Below are positions 1-5,890 of a stretch of 6,147 nt of DNA, in pieces. Source of the DNA: CAMLDH01 sp966250375. GTDB lineage: Bacteria > Pseudomonadota > Gammaproteobacteria > Burkholderiales > Burkholderiaceae_D. Within the stretch, counting starts at the first letter, position 1. Every line of letters starts with the position of its first letter. Below the pieces are notes generated by a model. The model was not told the origin of the DNA, ran no database searches, and saw nothing but the letters and a program-made list of their open reading frames with translations. Made by a program: the position numbers and the translations under genes. The DNA is taken from contig CBINHE010000162.1 in assembly GCA_966250375.1 (NCBI GenBank), positions 1 to 6,147 on the forward strand, given 5' to 3'.

Positions 1-1
1 G

Positions 2-91
2 GTCAAATCCGAAGCTGAGGTCAAATCCGAAGCTGAGGTCAAATCCGAAGATGAGGTCGAATCCGAAGATGAGGTCGAATCCGAAGCTAAT
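2..91 (+). repeat. In-frame 18-bp tandem repeat, five visible copies
   Basis: Consecutive 18-bp units begin at 2, 20, 38, 56 and 74, each reading GTC-[A/G]AA-TCC-GAA-G[C/A]T-GAG, which encodes V-K/E-S-E-A/D-E. The last copy decays (AAT in place of GAG). The array touches the window edge and probably continues upstream. The unit length is a multiple of three, so copy-number change would keep the frame. The encoded peptide is acidic and likely unstructured or a helical linker. Confidence 0.9.
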
Positions 92-1513
92 TTCGTATCT
101 GCGCCCGGAAGCCCGATGTCCGAAACTGAGTTCGAATCTGCGTCCGGAAGCCCGATGCACAAAACTCCGGTGCCAAAAACCACGTCCGAAACGATATTCG
201 AAGCAGGGGAGGGAAATAAAAAAATTCCTTTCGAGACTTCTGAAGATGTAATGCGGAACGTAATTTTGCATAAAGGAAGATCTTCCAAATCGGCCAGCTT
301 GAATTCCACAAATTCAACAGACGCTTCCGCTGGGCCCACCGAAAAGCCTTCACGCAGTCGTTTCTCCATGGGCAGAAACATACAGAAGCTTTGGAGAAGT
401 ACAAAGGAAAGCGGCGTCAATAAAGGTGCCGCCGCCGTACCAAACAAGCCTGCGAAAGTTCAACAGGTGCGCATGCAGGGGGAACAACGCGAACTACACA
501 ATGCCGCCAAAGCATTACTCAAAAAGGCGGGACGGGCAACATCGGCACAGGATGATCTAGAAATGCTGAGTAGCCTTGCGGACTACCACGCCGAGCTCGC
601 CAACCTCCCAAAAGGAAAAGTCAAGACGGATGACCTTAATAACCTTAATAAGCTGATTAAAGGTTTCGAAAACAGAGTTATTCCTTCTACTGAGACGACG
701 CGCATGTCTTTCGTGGAGTATGAGAGTACCGTTCTTCCAAAGCTCGCCGACAAGTTTGTCCGTGGACGATGGGAGGCCCTTCTTTCGTCCGAGGAAACGC
801 GTGCAGCCCGGCTCTTCGACGCGCAGAATCTGCTGGGACATCCGGTTGCGACGCTGGAAGACGCTCACCGTGAACTGGGTGAGCGATTCCATCAGGAGTT
901 CAACCAACCCCAAGTATCGGGCAGGGGGGCGAGCTTCGACTTTGTGAGGGCCCGCGACTTGATCAAGGACTTGCCTTCCCTCTTTTCCTCCGTTACGCCG
1001 GGCGTCGAGCCGCCTTCCGTGCTAACCAAAGTTTTGATTGAGAGTGCCGATAGTCCAGTCGGCCTGAGCAAGGAGAAACTGGAAAGCTTCTTCAAGTCCG
1101 GAAGTGCCTCGGGCTCTGGCATGAATTGCCTATTGGACTCTCTCAGGCAAGTGAGTGAAAACGCCAAATTGCCACACCCGACCAGTGAGGATGTGCGGAA
1201 TCGGTTGGTAGCGGCAGGGTTGGCGGCCGATGGCCAACCCATTGACGCACTGGGTATCACCGGTGAGGCAATCGCGCGTCAATATGGGGTTCGTCTCACG
1301 ATTTTCGTTCAGAAGGACGGAGGCTTGCATACGGTCAATCCGCCTGTGGGTAATGCGGGCGCTCCCGAGGTTTATGTCCGGTTGGATCCAACAGGAGCGG
1401 GGCATTTCACGCCGCTCTATCTCAAGCCTGGGACCACCACCTCCTCCTCAATGCTAGAGAGGCAGAGCAAGACCAATGTCGGAAGCCAGGAAAATTTGGA
1501 GGCAGTCCTTTAA
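2..1513 (+). CDS. Partial gene: repeat-containing protein with C-terminal OTU-like cysteine protease domain (candidate effector/toxin)
   Basis: The frame is open from the first bases to the TAA at 1511-1513, so the ATG at 116 is probably internal and the real start lies left of the window. Visible order: hexapeptide repeats (V-K/E-S-E-A/D-E), two 13-residue repeats, a Ser/Thr/Lys-rich and probably disordered stretch to about base 450, a charged helical middle section, then a C-terminal domain from about base 1080. That domain has S-G-S-G-M-N-C-L-L-D-S-L with Cys at 1127-1129 and G-H-F-T-P-L-Y with His at 1403-1405, 92 residues apart. This order and spacing fit OTU/papain-fold deubiquitinase-like peptidases. 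The Asp three residues before Cys in classical D-G-x-C OTUs is Gly here. OTU-like proteases in bacteria are commonly secreted effectors or polymorphic toxins acting on ubiquitin in eukaryotic hosts; that role is inferred. Alternative: another papain-like cysteine peptidase. A terminator follows. Confidence 0.6.
   Translation, partial: VKSEAEVKSEAEVKSEDEVESEDEVESEANFVSAPGSPMSETEFESASGSPMHKTPVPKTTSETIFEAGEGNKKIPFETSEDVMRNVILHKGRSSKSASLNSTNSTDASAGPTEKPSRSRFSMGRNIQKLWRSTKESGVNKGAAAVPNKPAKVQQVRMQGEQRELHNAAKALLKKAGRATSAQDDLEMLSSLADYHAELANLPKGKVKTDDLNNLNKLIKGFENRVIPSTETTRMSFVEYESTVLPKLADKFVRGRWEALLSSEETRAARLFDAQNLLGHPVATLEDAHRELGERFHQEFNQPQVSGRGASFDFVRARDLIKDLPSLFSSVTPGVEPPSVLTKVLIESADSPVGLSKEKLESFFKSGSASGSGMNCLLDSLRQVSENAKLPHPTSEDVRNRLVAAGLAADGQPIDALGITGEAIARQYGVRLTIFVQKDGGLHTVNPPVGNAGAPEVYVRLDPTGAGHFTPLYLKPGTTTSSSMLERQSKTNVGSQENLEAVL
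89..166 (+). repeat. In-frame 39-bp direct repeat, two copies
   Basis: Units 89-127 and 128-166 encode N-F-V-S-A-P-G-S-P-M-S-E-T and E-F-E-S-A-S-G-S-P-M-H-K-T. They share most bases, including a run TCTGCG-CCC/TCC-GGAAGCCCGATG. The second unit begins GAG-TTC-GAA-TCT, close to the GAG-GTC-GAA-TCC of the 18-bp array, so the two repeat types may share an origin. Confidence 0.85.
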
Positions 1514-1525
1514 AAGGAGAACCTT

Positions 1526-1564
1526 GTGCAGACTCTCATCAAAAAGGAGGTGAATCAAGAATAA
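1526..1564 (+). CDS. Possible 12-residue small ORF behind a strong Shine-Dalgarno
   Basis: AAGGAG at 1514-1519 lies six bases before a GTG at 1526. That GTG opens a 12-codon frame (V/M-Q-T-L-I-K-K-E-V-N-Q-E) ending with TAA at 1562-1564, directly before the terminator hairpin. Inside the frame, 1544-1553 reads AAGGAGGTGA, an almost perfect anti-SD complement with no ATG, GTG or TTG at normal distance downstream. It could be a short translated peptide, a remnant of a lost downstream gene, or chance. No family is recognised. Confidence 0.2.
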   Translation: MQTLIKKEVNQE

Positions 1565-1572
1565 GATTCTGA

Positions 1573-1602
1573 CCGCCCCCATGCGGGGGCGGATTATCTG
1601 TT
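1573..1602 (+). terminator. Probable intrinsic terminator after the OTU-like gene
   Basis: CCGCCCCC (1573-1580) pairs perfectly with GGGGGCGG (1585-1592) around a four-base loop, giving an 8-bp GC-only stem. It is followed by ATTATCTGTT, moderately T-rich. The position, 60 bases after the stop of the upstream gene and before the antiporter gene, fits a rho-independent terminator separating two transcription units. The weak U-tract limits confidence. Confidence 0.65.
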
Positions 1603-1648
1603 GACACGCTGCTGTCCCGCAGGGCGCGATTCTCACCTTCTCAATAAA

Positions 1649-2899
1649 ATGAATAACATCGACATCATTGCAGCAGTGCTTTTTGCATTGGCACTCATCC
1701 ACACGTTCGCAGCAAAGTCATTTGAGCGCCTTGCCGATCGCCATCCGAATCACGCCGGCCTGTTTCACCTGCTCGGCGAAATCGAAGTGGTCTTCGGGTT
1801 CTGGGCCTTTATTCTGCTTGTCGCAATGGCGCTGGTCTCCGGCGGCAAGCAGGCCATTGAATATGCGGAATCGCGTCAATATACAGAACCTCTCTTCGTG
1901 TTCGTCATCATGATCGTGGCTGCGTCGAAGCCGGTTTTGGAGGCAGTGAAGAGCCTCGTTGCCGCGATCGCTGCGCTGGTTCCCGTGAACTCTGCTGTCG
2001 CGCGGGTATGGCTCTGCCTTGCGCTCGTGCCACTCATCGGTTCGCTGATTACCGAGCCGGCTGCCATGACGCTGGCCGCACTCATGCTGGCTCCGCAGGT
2101 GTTTCGACAAGGGATCCCGGAGTGGCTGAAATACGGCGCTCTCGGCGTGCTCTTTGTGAATGTCTCCATCGGTGGCACGCTGACCTCGTTTGCCGCGCCG
2201 CCTGTGTTGATGGTGGCTTCCACCTGGCATTGGGATAGCATTCATATGGCGACGCATTTTGGATGGAAGGCAGCTCTTGCAGTCTTGATCAATGCGACTG
2301 TCATTACCTTTCTGCTTCGCACCCATGTCGCCGGCGAAAGACAGGAGCGCGTTGCGGACACGGAAATCAGCATTCCATGGCTGGTGCGTGTAATTCATCT
2401 TTTGTTTTTGGCTGCCGTTGTCGTCTTTGCGCATCATCCCGTGGTGTTCATGGGGATTTTTCTCTTCTTCCTGGGCTTCACCCAAGCTTACACGCAGTAC
2501 CAAAGCCCCTTGATTCTGAAAGAAGGCCTGCTGGTCGGTTTTTTTCTTGCCGGCCTGGTGCTGCTGGGAGGCATGCAACAGTGGTGGCTCCAGCCGATTG
2601 TCTCCAGTCTTGAACCGACCGCGCTGTTCTTTGGCGCACTTGGACTGACTGCCATTACCGACAATGCGGCGCTGACTTATCTTGGTTCATTGATTGAGGG
2701 GATGTCCGAGCAAGCCAAGTACATGCTGGTTGCCGGTGCTGTGGCAGGCGGCGGTCTGACCGTCATTGCCAACGCGCCCAATCCCGCCGGCGTGGCGCTA
2801 CTCAGGCGCGGCTTCAACGACGAGGCAATCGGCGTTGGCGGTCTGTTGCTGGGCGCCCTATTGCCGACGGTGGTAGCGGCGCTCTTTTTCTTGCTGTAA
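1649..2899 (+). CDS. Putative Na+/H+ antiporter, polytopic inner-membrane protein
   Basis: Complete gene of 416 residues from ATG 1649 to TAA 2897-2899. The in-frame TTG at 1601 would add 16 polar residues (T-R-C-C-P-A-G-R-D-...) that look non-coding, so ATG 1649 is preferred although no clear Shine-Dalgarno precedes it. Roughly 10-12 hydrophobic segments span the protein, for example residues 5-22, 42-64, 80-95, 160-180, 250-275, 290-310 and 395-416. Two related motifs, T-E-P-A-A-M-T (from residue 135) and T-D-N-A-A-L-T (from residue 337), sit in the two halves, and I-A-N-A-P-N-P-A-G follows the second. This two-repeat pattern is typical of ion-transporter (NhaD/ArsB-like) folds; overall it resembles the putative Na+/H+ antiporter family I recall as Pfam Na_H_antiport_3. 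The expected role is exchange of Na+ for protons across the inner membrane; the substrate is inferred. It appears to be its own transcription unit. Confidence 0.75.
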   Translation: MNNIDIIAAVLFALALIHTFAAKSFERLADRHPNHAGLFHLLGEIEVVFGFWAFILLVAMALVSGGKQAIEYAESRQYTEPLFVFVIMIVAASKPVLEAVKSLVAAIAALVPVNSAVARVWLCLALVPLIGSLITEPAAMTLAALMLAPQVFRQGIPEWLKYGALGVLFVNVSIGGTLTSFAAPPVLMVASTWHWDSIHMATHFGWKAALAVLINATVITFLLRTHVAGERQERVADTEISIPWLVRVIHLLFLAAVVVFAHHPVVFMGIFLFFLGFTQAYTQYQSPLILKEGLLVGFFLAGLVLLGGMQQWWLQPIVSSLEPTALFFGALGLTAITDNAALTYLGSLIEGMSEQAKYMLVAGAVAGGGLTVIANAPNPAGVALLRRGFNDEAIGVGGLLLGALLPTVVAALFFLL

Positions 2900-2918
2900 C
2901 CGCTTCATAACGGACCGC

Positions 2919-2943
2919 GCACAGCTATTTGATGGCGCTGTGC
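2919..2943. terminator. Weak hairpin between convergent genes
   Basis: GCACAGC (2919-2925) and GCTGTGC (2937-2943) form a perfect 7-bp inverted repeat with an 11-base loop. It lies 20 bases after the antiporter stop and just beyond the stop of the minus-strand gene remnant, a place where a bidirectional terminator would be useful. There is no T-run on either side, so the call is tentative. Confidence 0.25.
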
Positions 2944-2951
2944 CGGGCAAA

Positions 2952-3120
2952 TCAAATGGTGGGTTCCAACGGCACCGCAATCGCTTGCGCCACGTAGTCG
3001 CCTTCCAGTATTTTCTTCCATGCGCGCGCCGTGATCTTGTCGCCCCGATAAGCGGCACAAGTGTCGTGCGCGCCAATTTCTCCGCCCTTGAATGTCGTCC
3101 TCCGTAGCGGAAAGGAAAAA
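2952..3120 (-). pseudogene. 3' remnant of an unrecognised minus-strand gene, cut at the transposon end
   Basis: Read on the minus strand from 3120, the frame gives about 56 codons ending at the stop at 2954-2952. It contains F-K-G-G-E-I-G-A-H-D-T-C, then A-A-Y-R-G-D-K-I-T-A-R-A-W-K-K and I-L-E-G-D-Y-V-A-Q-A-I-A-V-P-L-E-P-T-I. This looks like a real protein C-terminus in composition and codon use. Immediately upstream in the same frame is a TGA formed by the TGTCAA motif at 3121, which I take as the transposon terminus, so the 5' part of the gene would lie beyond the other transposon end. The G-D-Y-V-A-Q segment faintly recalls ATP-grasp proteins, but I do not recognise the family. Alternative: an old degraded gene unrelated to the insertion. 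Confidence 0.45.
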
Positions 3121-3239
3121 TGTCAACGCCAAAAATGGTTTTTCCCAGTAGGTGACGACCGGAATTGACAACTTTGCCGACGTTCAAAAAAAAGGAAAGT
3201 TGTCAACTCGTAGCGCCGGCAAGAAAACTCGTCAATTCG
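3116..3239 (+). repeat. Candidate TnsB-binding repeats at the transposon left end
   Basis: Four copies of a TGTCAA[C/T]-centred motif occur: 3116-3130 (plus, core only, TGTCAACGCC), 3161-3175 (minus, AAAGTTGTCAATTCC), 3196-3210 (plus, AAAGTTGTCAACTCG) and 3225-3239 (plus, AAACTCGTCAATTCG). The last three match each other at 12-13 of 15 positions. The plus copies at 3201 and 3231 are spaced 30 bp, and their similarity extends to 11 of 14 bases from the core. Tn7-type transposases bind several such sites per end. The inverted orientation of the second copy is unusual for a simple left end. Confidence 0.5.
3165..3206. repeat. Perfect 11-bp inverted repeat upstream of tnsA
   Basis: TTGACAACTTT (3165-3175) and AAAGTTGTCAA (3196-3206) are exact reverse complements separated by 20 bases that include a run of eight A (3186-3193). 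It coincides with two of the candidate TnsB sites. It could be a protein-binding operator for the tns operon, a hairpin that blocks read-through from outside, or two oppositely facing transposon-end sites. Confidence 0.6.
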
Positions 3240-3280
3240 CAGCTTTGATAGCGTGCGAGTTGCAGTAAGTTGCTGAAATC

Positions 3281-3873
3281 ATGAAGATTTCAGCTCGCTT
3301 CCAATCCGCTATTTCAACCGTCCGGCTGCGCGGCGTACGGGTCATTGAATCGTACAGTCCGAAACTGGGCCGGCGCGTCCAATGTTTTGGCGAAGATGCG
3401 TTCCGTCAGTCGAGACTTTTTGCGAGCGGCCCACCTATCTGAATTCCGGCGACGACCAACGGCTGGCGGATTTTTGGATATGTCAGCAGGATCGTGAAAC
3501 GCTGCTCGTCCTCGGTGATGAAATCCAGGCTTCCCCCATCACCATCGACGAAACCGAACTGGTGGTGCGTACGATACTGCCGGTTGAGCTTGCTGCTGCG
3601 CGCATCTGGATTGGCAACTGGGAGCGCATGCTGCCGGTCATCATCTCCTGCCGCCTGCAAATAGCACCGTCGCTTCAGAATTCGATTCTGAAATTCATTG
3701 CCGAGCCGATGGCGCTTGCCCGCATTGAACAGGAATTCGCCACGGGTGATCCGACGCTGGTGCGCGCATCCGTATTCAGTCTGCTCCACCAAGGGCAATT
3801 GCAAGCGGCACAACTACAAACGGAACCACTGTCGTATCTGACTTTCTTCCAGCCGGGGAGGGTAGCGCCATGA
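3281..3873 (+). pseudogene. tnsA: tnsA-like transposon endonuclease gene, broken by a frame disruption
   Basis: The N-terminal part reads from ATG 3281 (K-I-S-A-R-F-Q ... E-S-Y-S-P-K-L-G-R-R ... F-G-E-D-A-F-R-Q) and then hits TGA at 3440-3442. The rest of the protein continues in the +2 frame from about 3404 (P-S-V-E-T-F-C-E-R-P-T-Y-L ... R-L-A-D-F-W) to TGA 3871-3873, which overlaps the next start as ATGA. Together they give a protein near 200 residues, a TnsA-like size and position. TnsA is a restriction-endonuclease-fold nuclease that cuts the 5' ends of the transposon. Candidate catalytic residues are Glu in G-E-D-A-F (3392-3394) and Asp in L-A-D-F-W (3469-3471). The expected E-V-K is not evident; L-V-L-G-D-E stands there (3505-3522). 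Between F-R-Q and V-E-T-F about ten residues usual in the family seem missing. A sequencing error is possible. The family call rests mainly on context and short motifs. Confidence 0.6.
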
Positions 3874-5861
3874 ATCGTCGCCGCGATGATTTGCAAAACA
3901 TTGACACGAGCACGTGGCCCTGCGTCGACGTCAATGCATTGACGGCTGAAAAAAAAGCGGCATTCACCCAGTACCAAAAGGCGGTAGACCTATTTGCGTC
4001 GCGCACGACAGTGGGAGAAATCGAAAAGCTTACCTGCGTCAATCGCCGCCAACTTTACCGGCTACTCGATCGATGCCTCAAACAAGCAGACGATGGACAA
4101 ATCTTCGGCTATCGGGGATTGCTGAAGCACCGACGTATCGTCGCTTATGTGCGTACTGCGCAATTATCTGCCGATTGTTCAATCACAGGACAAGGATTCG
4201 TTGGCGCTTTCGCATTGCTGCTGGAGCGCTATCCGCAGTTGGCGGATTGGCTCAAGCGGAAGATTCGCGAGCGCGCCGTCACGCTCCATCAAGTCAGCAC
4301 AGATGGCGTTCTTAAAACCAGGCTGCGGCAGTTGGACAAATTGCACGCTGGCTTCCTCATGCAGTGCCGGGCCGTCGGCCTCACCCCAGCCGACTATCCG
4401 ATGAATACCGACCGCCGCGGCATTCGATCACTGTCGGCCTACGTTACGGCGGCAATGTTGAACAATTTTGGCATGGCGGCGCGTGCGGCCGGCGCGTCGC
4501 ACTTGAAGGGCATGCCGCGCACCGATGGTGGCATCGTAGCTGCGGTACGCCCGTACCAGGTGGTTGAATTCGACGGCCACCGTCTGGACGTGCGCCTCAA
4601 AATTGTCATCAAAGATCCGCTTGGCTTCGAACAGGAATTCGAGATCGAGCGCATTTGGCTGCTGGTGATCATCGACGTCTGCACGCGGGCCGTACTCGGC
4701 TATCACCTTGTCCTGTCGCGAGAATACAGCCGCTACGACGTCATCAAGACCATCGAGAAGGCGCTGATGCCGCACCAGCCGCGCAAGTTCACCTTGGAAC
4801 ATGTCGGCTATGGCGAGGCGGGTGGCTTTCCTTCGGGGAAGCTGCCGGAACTCGGCTACGCGATCTGGGAGCGCATGCGGCTCGACAACGCCAAGGCAAA
4901 CCTGGCCGGCGAAACGATGACGGCATTGTGCGAATTCGTCGGCTGCGCGGCCGACGCCGGACCGCCGCATCAACCGGATGACCGACCATACATCGAGCGC
5001 TTCTTCGGCACGATTGCCAGCACGCTGTCCTCGCGCCTGCCGGGTTATACCGGATCGAACCCACGCGATCTGCGCCGTGCACTGGCCGACCCGAAAGGGA
5101 ACTTGCGCCTGTTCGTCTCGCTGACCGAAATGGAAGAACTAATGGAAGCGGCGATTGCCGGCTACAACGCCACACCGCATGGCGGTGTGAATAGCCGCTC
5201 GCCGCTGGAGGCGATGGAATATCTGGTGCGGGGCAAGGGGCATATGCTGAACTGGCTGCCGGAATCGAAGCGGCACACGCTGTGCCTGATGCAAACGGCC
5301 CACCGCTGCCGGGTGCGTGGCTACCTCGCGCAAGGTACACGCCCGCATATCAACCTGTTTCAGGTGCGCTATACCAGCGAGGTTCTCGCAGCCAGCACCT
5401 CGCTGCTGGGTAAAGACCTGCGCGTCTATTACAACAGCGACGATCTGCGCACGGTGCGCGCGTTCCTCGCCGACGGCTCGGAGCTAGGCATTCTGAAAGC
5501 ACAAGGAGCATGGGGCGAGATCAGCCATGACCTCAAGCTGCGCCGTGAAATCATGAAGCTGCGCGGCAAGCGGCGCATGGCTTTCACCATTGATCAGGAA
5601 TTCATCGAGCGCTTCGTCGCGACGAAAAAAGAAAAAGCCAAGAAGAGTCGCCGCGCCGCGAGCGATCTGGCAAAGACACTGCGGGTGCTGGCCAGCGCGC
5701 CTACGGCCAATACGCCACCTGGGCCGCCGAAATCAGCGGAGTCGGAGCCGAAAAAATACGAGCCGGTCGAGCAGGACGTCGCAGTGGAGGCACCCACAAC
5801 CAGGCAGAAAATTGAACCGCAAAAGCTCACGATCGCGTCCGGCTTCACGACGGTGATCTAA
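3870..5861 (+). CDS. tnsB: TnsB/TniA-like DDE transposase
   Basis: Complete gene of 663 residues, in the 550-700 range of the family. ATG 3870 overlaps the tnsA stop (ATGA) and has GGGGAGGG at 3855-3862 as ribosome binding site, so it is translationally coupled. Order: N-terminal helix-turn-helix around residues 45-70 (T-T-V-G-E-I-E-K-L ... R-R-Q-L-Y-R-L-L), a second DNA-binding region to about 200, an RNase H-like integrase core, a Mu-transposase-type C-terminal beta domain around 493-542, and a Lys-rich then Pro/Glu-rich, probably disordered tail from about 580. Catalytic triad: Asp235 (V-E-F-D-G-H), Asp339 (M-R-L-D-N-A-K) and Glu376 (P-Y-I-E-R-F-F), with 36 residues between the last two. 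It binds the transposon ends and joins their 3' ends to target DNA; the tail probably contacts the TnsC-like ATPase. All core residues are present, so the enzyme looks functional. It could equally be named tniA. Confidence 0.9.
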   Translation: MNRRRDDLQNIDTSTWPCVDVNALTAEKKAAFTQYQKAVDLFASRTTVGEIEKLTCVNRRQLYRLLDRCLKQADDGQIFGYRGLLKHRRIVAYVRTAQLSADCSITGQGFVGAFALLLERYPQLADWLKRKIRERAVTLHQVSTDGVLKTRLRQLDKLHAGFLMQCRAVGLTPADYPMNTDRRGIRSLSAYVTAAMLNNFGMAARAAGASHLKGMPRTDGGIVAAVRPYQVVEFDGHRLDVRLKIVIKDPLGFEQEFEIERIWLLVIIDVCTRAVLGYHLVLSREYSRYDVIKTIEKALMPHQPRKFTLEHVGYGEAGGFPSGKLPELGYAIWERMRLDNAKANLAGETMTALCEFVGCAADAGPPHQPDDRPYIERFFGTIASTLSSRLPGYTGSNPRDLRRALADPKGNLRLFVSLTEMEELMEAAIAGYNATPHGGVNSRSPLEAMEYLVRGKGHMLNWLPESKRHTLCLMQTAHRCRVRGYLAQGTRPHINLFQVRYTSEVLAASTSLLGKDLRVYYNSDDLRTVRAFLADGSELGILKAQGAWGEISHDLKLRREIMKLRGKRRMAFTIDQEFIERFVATKKEKAKKSRRAASDLAKTLRVLASAPTANTPPGPPKSAESEPKKYEPVEQDVAVEAPTTRQKIEPQKLTIASGFTTVI

Positions 5862-5877
5862 CCCGTTTCTTTCGCCG

Positions 5878-5883
5878 AAGGAG
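5878..5883 (+). promoter_or_regulatory. Ribosome binding site of the tnsC-like gene
   Basis: AAGGAG lies seven bases before ATG 5891 and 16 bases after the tnsB stop. It fixes the start of the ATPase gene and supports one tns operon with re-initiation between tnsB and tnsC. Confidence 0.75.
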
Positions 5884-5890
5884 AAGTCCG

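Noticed and set aside
51..251. Plus-strand 66-codon frame through the 5' repeats
   Set aside because: It is a second-frame reading of the tandem repeats (M-R-S-N-P-K units); the frame that continues for 500 codons is the one two bases away.
1601..1634. TTGACA at 1601 as a -35 box for the antiporter gene
   Set aside because: It matches the consensus exactly, but at 16-18 bases downstream only GC-rich sequence is found, with no acceptable -10 hexamer.
1601..1648. Upstream TTG start of the antiporter
   Set aside because: The 16 added residues are polar with two Cys and a Pro-Gly pair and overlap the terminator tail; the ATG at 1649 starts directly at a natural hydrophobic N-terminus.
1718..2578. 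Long 286-codon minus-strand open frame opposite the antiporter gene
   Set aside because: Its product is rich in His, Arg, Gln and Asp with no domain character, while the plus strand encodes a coherent membrane protein; it is an antisense shadow of that gene.
2905..3187. Other minus-strand frames between the antiporter and tnsA
   Set aside because: Their products are Arg-rich and cross the candidate transposon boundary; only the frame from 3120 to 2952 looks protein-like.
3245..3273. TTGATA with TGCAGTAAG as a promoter for the tns operon
   Set aside because: A -35-like box is present, but no convincing -10 box occurs at a proper spacing; a promoter probably exists before 3281 but cannot be placed.
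3674..3692. Inverted repeat TTCAGAAT / ATTCTGAA
   Set aside because: It lies inside the tnsA-like frame, is short, and has no context that would make it an operator or terminator; likely coincidence.
4428..5340. Minus-strand open frames of 181 and 183 codons opposite tnsB
   Set aside because: The plus strand carries an intact DDE transposase across this region; the minus products show no motif and reflect codon bias.
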